Assembly (NCBI GenBank): GCA_050734185.1
Contig: JBOHUE010000140.1
Span: 1-37,123 of the forward strand
Origin: JAFALX01 sp050734185
GTDB taxonomy: Bacteria > Chloroflexota > Dormibacteria > Aeolococcales > Aeolococcaceae
Reading direction: 5' to 3'
DNA length: 37,123 nt
Shown here: piece by piece, positions 31,340-37,123 of the stretch
Position numbering within the stretch: the first letter of the stretch is position 1
How the letters are laid out: each line of letters opens with the position of its first letter
Translations under genes and position numbers: made by a program
Notes under the pieces: model-generated
The model's database searches: none
What the model saw: only the letters and a program-made list of their open reading frames with translations
Told to the model about the DNA's origin: nothing

Positions 31340-31389
31340 GCGAGCATGGTCTGGCTTCGGAAGGCGTGAGCGATAGACGCATCAGCGGC

Positions 31390-32070
31390 ATGACGTCTAG
31401 GGCAGATATATCAGGCGATCTGGCGCCGTCTGAGCGTCAGATCCGCGTTCTCATCGTCGAGGACCACCGCATGTTCTCCGAGGCCTTGCGCGCCGCTCTG
31501 GACACCAGCGACGACATCGCTGTCACCGCGGCCATGGATACCGCCACCAGCGGCGTGGCAGAAGCGACCGCAAGCCGGCCCGACGTGGTGCTGATGGACT
31601 ACCGCCTGCCCGACGGCGACGGCGTCGACGCGGCGCGGCGAATCAAGAAGGTGCTCCCCGACACCAAGATCGTGATGCTCAGCGGCACGCTCGACGACAA
31701 CGTGCTGCGCGAGGCGATCCAGGCAGGCTGCTCCGGTTACCTCACCAAGGGTCACGCGATCGAGGAGTTGATCCTCGCCGTCCGCGCTGCCCACCGCGGC
31801 GAGGCGCTCATCTCACCGCAGATGCTGACGCGGCTGCTCGAACGGCGTGATCCCACGCGGCCGGGCGCCGACCTCACGTCACGCGAGACGGAAGTGCTGC
31901 GCCTGCTCGCCGACGGGTTCTCGAATCAGGCCATCGCGGACGAGCTCGGCATCCGGCTCGCAACGGTGCGCAACCACGTGCAGAGCGTCATCGAGAAGTT
32001 AGACGCGCACTCCAAGCTCGAGGCCGTGTCGACTGCGCTGCGCCTGGGGCTCATCCAGTCGCCGAGCTGA
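31390..32070 (+). CDS. NarL/FixJ-family response regulator
   Basis: A 226-residue protein. The receiver domain begins RQIRVLIVEDHRMF with the acidic pair, has the phospho-acceptor Asp in VVLMDYRLPDGDG, the Thr/Ser in VMLSGT and the Lys in YLTKGH. The C-terminal LuxR-type HTH is LTSRETEVLRLLADGFSNQA, then IADELGIRLATVRNHVQSVI. It should be phosphorylated by a kinase, plausibly the NarX-type kinase encoded next door (convergent, 8 bp apart), and bind DNA as a dimer. A GTG at 31366 in the same frame overlaps the stop of a 7-codon upstream frame and is an alternative start. Confidence 0.92.
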   Translation: MTSRADISGDLAPSERQIRVLIVEDHRMFSEALRAALDTSDDIAVTAAMDTATSGVAEATASRPDVVLMDYRLPDGDGVDAARRIKKVLPDTKIVMLSGTLDDNVLREAIQAGCSGYLTKGHAIEELILAVRAAHRGEALISPQMLTRLLERRDPTRPGADLTSRETEVLRLLADGFSNQAIADELGIRLATVRNHVQSVIEKLDAHSKLEAVSTALRLGLIQSPS

Positions 32071-32077
32071 TCGCGCG

Positions 32078-33406
32078 TCAGACGCGCACCTCGGGAAGCC
32101 AGCAGCGCACTGTCGTTCCAGCCCCGGGCTTGCTGTCGATCTCCAGGCTGCCGCCCGCGACCACCGCGCGCTCGTGCATTGAGCGCATGCCGAGGTGACC
32201 CGGGAGGGCGTGACGGATCGCCTCGCTCGGGTTGAAGCCGACGCCGTCGTCGCTGACCGTGAGCTGCACCCCGCCCACCGCATCTGCGATCTGCACCGTC
32301 ACCTTCTTCGACCGCGCATGCTTGAGCACGTTGCTCAGCGCTTCCTGGGCCACGCGGTACAGGACGATGTGCATCGAGCCGTCGAGCTCCTTGGTCATCG
32401 TGCTGGTGACCCGGACCTGCGGCTCGCTCTCGGGGAATACCTCCGCCACGAAGCGCGAGATCGCGCGCACCAATCCCACCTGCTCCACCGGCGCCGCCTC
32501 GAGCCGGAACAGCAGCGCCCGAAGGCGCGAGATTGTCTCGGTCACCGCGTCCTCGATCTGCCCGAGCTGGTCGGTGAGCTCTCCCCCTTGCGTCTTGCGA
32601 CGCATGATCTGCAGCCGCACCCCGACGGCAGCCATCGCCTGGATGGAGTCGTCGTGCACGTCGACGGCGATGCGACGCCGCTCCTCCTCCTGCGCGGAGA
32701 CCAGGTGCTCCAGGAGCGCGCGCCGTTTCTGGTCCACCTGCTTGAGCAGCTCGGCGGTGAGCCGCAGGTTGTCCTCGTTCTGCTTGCGCTCCGCGATCTC
32801 GGCCTTCAGCCGGTCGACGAGCCGCGCGTTCTCGATCGCCAGCGCGGCGCGGTCGGCAAGCTCCTGGGCGAAGCCTCGGTCGCGCTCACTGTGCGGCGCG
32901 GCGTTGCGCCAGCGCCACAACCCCAGCGTGCCGATGACTCGACCAGTGACGCGCAGCGGACAGATGAGCGCGGTGTTCATGCGCAGCTCGAGCACAGCCT
33001 GCCGCGTCAGCGGATGCATCTGCTCGAGCGCGTCGTCGAACGCCTCGCCCGCGAGCTGGACGGGCTGCGCATCGCTGAGAGCGACCGCGTGCGGGATCAA
33101 CCCGGTGACATCGGACGTCGTCAGCCCCAGCGCCGTCCGCAGTTTCTCGGCCACGTGCTCGTCGGCGTCGTGGATGGCGGCGACCGTCATCGTGCTCCCG
33201 CCCTCGTCGAGCAGCCGGATCACCGCGGTGTCGCCGAGGAACTGCGATACCAGCTCCACCACCGCGTGCAGCGTGCCGCTGACGTTGGTGATGGACTCCG
33301 CGAGCCGCGTCGACAGCTCGGAGAGCGCCCGCGACCGCTCGGAGTCCCGCCGCATCGGCGTGGGCGCGCCGCTTCGAGACGCGTCCACGGCTCGCGCGTC
33401 GAGCAC
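32078..33406 (-). CDS. GAF-domain NarX-type histidine kinase (HisKA_3)
   Basis: A 442-residue protein without membrane helices. The GAF domain is at 40-195 (TLHAVVELVSQFLGDTAVIR, ALICPLRVTGRVIGTLGLW), followed by a coiled coil (195-235). The HisKA_3 box is RRRIAVDVHDDSIQAMAAVG with H251. The HATPase has the N box QEALSNVLKHA (N359), G1 DDGVGF (386-391) and G2 GHLGM (403-407). It is a cytoplasmic sensor, probably of a small ligand or redox state. It starts 2 bp after the receiver-only gene, so they are co-expressed, and it converges on the NarL-type regulator. Confidence 0.92.
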   Translation of the reverse strand: MLDARAVDASRSGAPTPMRRDSERSRALSELSTRLAESITNVSGTLHAVVELVSQFLGDTAVIRLLDEGGSTMTVAAIHDADEHVAEKLRTALGLTTSDVTGLIPHAVALSDAQPVQLAGEAFDDALEQMHPLTRQAVLELRMNTALICPLRVTGRVIGTLGLWRWRNAAPHSERDRGFAQELADRAALAIENARLVDRLKAEIAERKQNEDNLRLTAELLKQVDQKRRALLEHLVSAQEEERRRIAVDVHDDSIQAMAAVGVRLQIMRRKTQGGELTDQLGQIEDAVTETISRLRALLFRLEAAPVEQVGLVRAISRFVAEVFPESEPQVRVTSTMTKELDGSMHIVLYRVAQEALSNVLKHARSKKVTVQIADAVGGVQLTVSDDGVGFNPSEAIRHALPGHLGMRSMHERAVVAGGSLEIDSKPGAGTTVRCWLPEVRV

Positions 33407-33408
33407 GC

Positions 33409-33906
33409 TCAGCCGACCTCCGCCCGAATCCCGCTGCTCTCAGCCCGGCGCACGCGCTCGACCAGCGCGAAGATCATCTCCTCGAGCTCCATCGCCGGCA
33501 TACCCAGGCGACCGTAGCCGGTGCGCTGCAAGGCGTCCGCGATCGAGTTCTCGTCCACGCCCTTGATCAAATACTCGCTGGCGCCCGCCAGGAGCATCTC
33601 CAGCACGACCTCGCGCTCGGCGTGTGCCGAGAACGCGACAATCCGCGCCTTGGGGTGCTGAGCTCGCACGAGCCGCGCCGCACGCGGGCCGCCCCCCTTG
33701 GGCATGCGCACATCGAGCAGGGCCGCGTCGACAACTCCACCGCGGGCGACCTCGCCGGCCTCGTCGGGATCGGAGGCCGCGCCGACGAGCTCGAGCGTCG
33801 GGTACGAGAGCACCAGGTCTGCCAGCGCCGCTCGCATGGCCGGATCGTTCTCGCAGATCAGGACGTGCGTCGTCCGGCCCTGCGGTACCTCGTCAGCCAG
33901 ATGCAT
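33409..33906 (-). CDS. Single-domain response regulator (receiver only)
   Basis: A 165-residue protein with one receiver domain: HVLICENDPAMRAAL, phospho-acceptor Asp in DAALLDVRMPKGGG, VAFSAHA and EYLIKGVD with the Lys. The last 45 residues are helical without an HTH, ending in a charged stretch. It may act as a phosphate sink or as an output through protein contacts. Two bases separate its stop from the kinase start. Confidence 0.87.
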   Translation of the reverse strand: MHLADEVPQGRTTHVLICENDPAMRAALADLVLSYPTLELVGAASDPDEAGEVARGGVVDAALLDVRMPKGGGPRAARLVRAQHPKARIVAFSAHAEREVVLEMLLAGASEYLIKGVDENSIADALQRTGYGRLGMPAMELEEMIFALVERVRRAESSGIRAEVG

Positions 33907-33985
33907 TCCCGTCCCGGCCTTTCCTGATGTCGGTGTACCCCCTTCGCTTTGGCGGCCTTCCCGTCAAATCACAAAGCAGTGTACG

Positions 33986-36304
33986 TCAGTCAGGAGTTAC
34001 TGCCAACGGTTGGAGCGTTTCGCGCGTTAGGGGCGCCGGCCTGCCCAGTGCGAACCCCTGTCCCGACGTCACGCCGAGGTCGGCCATGAGCTCGATCTCG
34101 TCGTCGGTCTCGAGCCCCTCCGCGATAACCATCGCGCCCGTTGCCGACGCGAACGTCACGAGTGCGGCGATCGCTGCCACGTTGCCGTCGACCGTGCTAC
34201 CGGGGCCGCGGCTCAGCGTCCCGGCGACCTTGATGAACTCCGGCCGCGCGGTGGCCAGCACCTCGATGGTCGAGTGCCCCTCCCCCACGTCATCGATGGC
34301 GAAACGGAACCCGTGATAGCGATAGCTGCTGAGCACGGCGCGCAGGCGGGCGCGGTCGGTCACCGCCTCGCGCTCGCTCAGTTCGAGCACGACGTCGTCC
34401 GGCCGGCGGCCGGCCCAGTTGAGCAGCAGAAACATCTGGTCGATGTCGTGCAGCGGATCGACGAGCGCGAGCACGCCCACATTGATGAAGAGCAGCGCGC
34501 CGCGGGGGAGGCTGCGGGCGCCGTCGACCGCGGCCCGGCGAGCGAGCCAGTCGAGGTCGCGCGAGAAGCCGAGCCGCTGCGCCGCGGAGAACATACCGTC
34601 GACGTTCTCCTCGGGGTGCCCGGGACGCCGCGCAAGCGCCTCATAGCCGATGACGGACCGATCCGAGATGCGCACGATCGGCTGGTACACGCTCTCCAGC
34701 GTGCGGTCGTCCACGAGCGCACCGACGATCTGGCTCCAGCGCACCGCGGCCGAGCCGGGACTGCCGCGGTGCACCGAGGCGCGGACGCGATTGCGCCCGG
34801 TCTGCTTGGCCGTGTACAGCGCAGCGTCGGCGCGCTCCCACACCTCGCGAACCGGTGTGGCGCCGTCGCCGTCGGCCACGCCGATGCTCAGCCGAGCGGC
34901 GCCGAACGGCGAGTTGACGCCGCGCATCGCCTCGAGGATGCGCTCGGCGATCGACGACGCAGTGGCCATGTCGATCCCTGGCATGAACGCCGCGAACTCG
35001 TCGCCGCCGATGCGCGCCACCGTGTCGTTTGAGCGCAGCCCATGGCGCAGCACCTTCGCGACGATGCGCAGCACGCCGTCACCGGCTTCGTGCCCGTACT
35101 CGTCGTTGATCATCTTGAGGTTGTCGACGTCCGCGACCAGAACGCTGAACCGCTCCGAGGGTTGCCGCAGGGCAACGATCCGATCAAACTCGCGGCGATT
35201 CGGCAGTTCCGTCAGGTGGTCAGTGCTCGCCTGGCGGCGCTGCTCGTCCGTCAGCTCGCCCCGCTGGATGGCGACGGCGGCCACGTCGGCGAGGCCGTGC
35301 GCGAGCGTGAGATCGGACACCGACCACTGGTGTTCCGCGGTGGTCGACCCGAGCGAGATGACGCCGATGGTGTGGGGCCCGGGAACGCGCAGCGGCACCG
35401 CGAGGGCGGAACGGACGGTGCCGACATTGGCGTCCACGTACGTGCGCAGGTGCTCGCTACTGTGCGCGGCCAGGCGCGCCTCGCGCCCCGACGCCCACGA
35501 CTGCACCTTCCCAGTCTCGAACGCCTTGCCCGCCAGGCCGTCGCCAGGACGCAGCTCCACCGCGGGTGCGTTCCCGGGCGCGGGCGTCTCGGTGATGCCC
35601 GACGGCATCAGTGACAGCGGCAGCGGCCGCAGCCTGCCCTCACGCAGCAGAAGGATGCCGCCCCAGTCAAGGTGCGGAAAGGCGGTCCGGTATGCCTCGA
35701 GGACAGCGCGCGCGATCGCGCTCAGGTCGGTGGCGGCGCCGAGCGCGTGGGCGGCGGCCGCGGTCACCGCGAGGTGGCGAAGCTGGACTTCGGTCTCGGT
35801 GCGGCCGAGCCGTCGATGGACCTCGATCAGCACGCCCACGCCGGCGAGCATCCCCGCCCAGACGGCGAACTCCTCGACGCCGATTGCCGGTCGCAGCCGC
35901 GTCCACACGACCGCCAGCCCGGTGATCGCCGCGGCCGTCGTGATGAGCGGCAGCGACCAGCTGGGCCGCCGCGTGAGGATCGCGGCAAGCACCACGCTCA
36001 ACAGCGTTGCGAACGACAGGGGCATCGCCTCGGGGAGCCACGGCGCGACCACGGCGAGAATCGTTGTGGCCAGCGCGATGTTGATCGCGGCGGTGACCAG
36101 CGACCCATTGGCCCAGCTGATGAGGCGCCGGATCCAGATCACCGCCCCGATGGCATACGCGGCGCCGAGCGCGAACAGCGTGATCTCGGTCTGCAGCACC
36201 CACGCCGGCGGGGTCGACCTGGACACCGCGAGCCCAACGGCCGCGATGACGAGTGCGGAACCGACAGCGAACCAGATCCGCGTTGACCGCTGGATCGGCG
36301 GCAT
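33986..36304 (-). CDS. Membrane GAF-GGDEF-EAL protein (c-di-GMP synthesis and breakdown)
   Basis: A 772-residue protein. About six membrane helices lie in residues 10-162, a GAF domain at 180-350, GGDEF at 360-510 and EAL at 525-770. The cyclase motif IGGDEF (433-437) is intact and the inhibitory site RSND (424-427) is in place. The phosphodiesterase keeps E555 of YEAL, N608, E644, D671/D672, K692, E729 and Q749. The loop reads DDVGEG and the usual KID reads KVA, so activity may be altered. The ATG at 36304 is 9 nt after a TACACT box. It may set c-di-GMP levels read by the pilus ATPase; this is inference. Confidence 0.92.
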   Translation of the reverse strand: MPPIQRSTRIWFAVGSALVIAAVGLAVSRSTPPAWVLQTEITLFALGAAYAIGAVIWIRRLISWANGSLVTAAINIALATTILAVVAPWLPEAMPLSFATLLSVVLAAILTRRPSWSLPLITTAAAITGLAVVWTRLRPAIGVEEFAVWAGMLAGVGVLIEVHRRLGRTETEVQLRHLAVTAAAAHALGAATDLSAIARAVLEAYRTAFPHLDWGGILLLREGRLRPLPLSLMPSGITETPAPGNAPAVELRPGDGLAGKAFETGKVQSWASGREARLAAHSSEHLRTYVDANVGTVRSALAVPLRVPGPHTIGVISLGSTTAEHQWSVSDLTLAHGLADVAAVAIQRGELTDEQRRQASTDHLTELPNRREFDRIVALRQPSERFSVLVADVDNLKMINDEYGHEAGDGVLRIVAKVLRHGLRSNDTVARIGGDEFAAFMPGIDMATASSIAERILEAMRGVNSPFGAARLSIGVADGDGATPVREVWERADAALYTAKQTGRNRVRASVHRGSPGSAAVRWSQIVGALVDDRTLESVYQPIVRISDRSVIGYEALARRPGHPEENVDGMFSAAQRLGFSRDLDWLARRAAVDGARSLPRGALLFINVGVLALVDPLHDIDQMFLLLNWAGRRPDDVVLELSEREAVTDRARLRAVLSSYRYHGFRFAIDDVGEGHSTIEVLATARPEFIKVAGTLSRGPGSTVDGNVAAIAALVTFASATGAMVIAEGLETDDEIELMADLGVTSGQGFALGRPAPLTRETLQPLAVTPD

Positions 36305-36313
36305 TGCTACACG

Positions 36314-36342
36314 AGTGTAGGCGGTCGCAAGTGTTAGGTCAG
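36314..36342 (-). promoter_or_regulatory. Promoter of the GGDEF-EAL gene
   Basis: On the minus strand CTGACC (36342-36337), a 17-bp spacer and TACACT (36319-36314), then 9 nt to the ATG. It overlaps the stop of the sugar-kinase gene, so the two genes are probably transcribed separately. Confidence 0.5.
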
Positions 36343-37123
36343 GTGACGATTTGCAATAGCTTTGTAAACGCCGTGTATCGCTCGGCCAAGGCCGCGGCGA
36401 GTCCAGGGTCCGGCGCTTGCGTCGCGGCCGGCGTCTGGGCCACGGCGGCGCGCACCTCCTTAACCGTCGCTCGATCTGCCGCGGCTGCGGCAAGAAGCGC
36501 CGCGCCCATGGCCGGACCGGAGTCGGGAAGTGCGACCACGTCGACCGCGAGCACCGACGCGAGCACCCGCATCCAGACCGAGCTCCGCGCGCCGCCTCCC
36601 GTCACCACGACGGACTGCGGCGTGGTGACACCGGCGTGCGTGAGACGGTCGACGCCGAGCCGGGCAACGAAGGCCACCCCCTCGAGCAGCGCGGCGTGGA
36701 GCCGTTCATCACAGACATCGGGCACGCCGAAACCGGTGAACGCGGGGTCGGCGATGGGGAAGCGATCGCCCGGACGCGCCAGCGGGTAGGCGGCAAACCC
36801 GGATGGGAAGCGCGCGCGGGAGTCGAGCTCGGGCAGACGAATCGTGGCCCGAAGCACGCCCCCGCCGGAGTTGCCGGCGGCGGCGGCGAGCCAGGCATCG
36901 GCAGCGATGCGGTGGCCGTAGGCGCCGCGCGGCAGCCGGTCGAGCACGTCCGGGCTGTCGCTTGGGATCGCCGCCTTCCACGTGACGGTGGTGCCGAGGC
37001 TCAGCGACCAGGCTCCCGGCTCGAGTCCGGCCGCGACCAGGTGCATCGCGCAGCTGTCGGTGGCGCCTCGCGCGAGCACCGCCCCCGGCGCCGCCTCCAG
37101 GGTGCACCTGCCCGCCTGTTCCC
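36339..37123 (-). CDS. FGGY-family carbohydrate kinase (5' end outside window)
   Basis: The visible 261 residues are the C-terminal domain of an FGGY kinase: GATDSCAMHLVAAGLEPGAW, then SLSLGTT with the phosphate-binding turn, LLEGVAFVARLGVDRL and SVVVTGGGARSSVWMRVLAS, the adenosine motif near the C terminus. The frame is open to the right edge, so the sugar-binding N-terminal half is missing. It may be a xylulokinase-like enzyme, but the substrate cannot be told. It ends 34 bp before the GGDEF-EAL start. Confidence 0.88.
   Translation of the reverse strand, partial: EQAGRCTLEAAPGAVLARGATDSCAMHLVAAGLEPGAWSLSLGTTVTWKAAIPSDSPDVLDRLPRGAYGHRIAADAWLAAAAGNSGGGVLRATIRLPELDSRARFPSGFAAYPLARPGDRFPIADPAFTGFGVPDVCDERLHAALLEGVAFVARLGVDRLTHAGVTTPQSVVVTGGGARSSVWMRVLASVLAVDVVALPDSGPAMGAALLAAAAADRATVKEVRAAVAQTPAATQAPDPGLAAALAERYTAFTKLLQIVT

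Noticed and set aside
32195..33566. Two plus-strand frames of about 440 codons
   Set aside because: Shadows of the histidine kinase gene, which has all kinase boxes.
34650..36320. A 556-codon plus-strand frame
   Set aside because: Shadow of the GGDEF-EAL gene; Ser/Arg-rich, no domain.
1..37123. CRISPR arrays, tRNA and rRNA genes
   Set aside because: No regularly spaced short repeats, and no tRNA or rRNA signatures seen by eye; a tRNAscan or Infernal run was not possible.

Overview
The window is high-GC DNA, dense with genes, from what looks like a Terrabacteria lineage: an actinobacterium, or a relative in the Dormibacterota/Chloroflexota neighbourhood. The reasons are a DUF222/HNH protein, GTG, TTG and probably CTG starts, repeated -10 boxes (TANNNT) lying only 6 to 9 nt before start codons as in leaderless mRNAs, a Gram-positive-style type IV pilus operon with no outer-membrane parts, and secreted Ig-like proteins. 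No rRNA, tRNA or CRISPR array was seen, and the taxon cannot be fixed from this window alone.

Region 1 (1 to about 20.6 kb) is an accessory region crowded with toxin-antitoxin (TA) modules. I count ten TA-like loci, intact or decayed: VapBC with an RHH antitoxin (1192-1820), Phd/PIN (3464-4110), an antitoxin/PIN pair in ruins (6649-7039), a second VapB beside a gutted VapC (7079-7440), XRE/nucleotidyltransferase with a frameshift (7533-8357), AbrB/PIN (9140-9834), Phd/PIN (11271-11945), a solo antitoxin with a PIN scrap (14763-15186), DUF4160/DUF2442 (15317-15845) and a second AbrB/PIN (19382-20076). Several families occur twice, usually with one copy damaged: the RHH VapBC, the AbrB/PIN pair, the solo antitoxin, DUF222, a four-helix membrane protein and a stand-alone N-terminal domain of prepilin peptidase. 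Among them lie an ECF sigma factor with a membrane partner, a DUF3800 protein, three secreted proteins, a 436-residue protein of unknown role and an IS21-family remnant. The picture is a region that gains copies and then erodes them.

Region 2 (20.7 to 23.8 kb) holds a DUF5658 membrane protein and two convergent GT-C-type glycosyltransferases whose ends overlap by 21 bp.

Region 3 (23.8 to 31.25 kb, minus strand) is a compact type IV pilus operon: pilB, pilC, a PilV-like and a PilW-like minor prepilin, an 861-residue pilus-associated protein with tandem repeats of about 68 residues, and the major pilin, closed by a strong intrinsic terminator. No pilT, pilMNOPQ or complete pilD is present. The only prepilin-peptidase pieces in the window are the two N-terminal domains in region 1.

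Region 4 (31.3 to 37.1 kb) is signalling: a NarL-type regulator divergent from pilB, then on the minus strand a single-domain receiver and a GAF/NarX-type histidine kinase two bases apart, then a membrane GAF-GGDEF-EAL protein able in principle to make and break c-di-GMP. The position beside the pilus genes suggests control of surface behaviour, but this is inference. An FGGY-family sugar kinase runs off the right edge.
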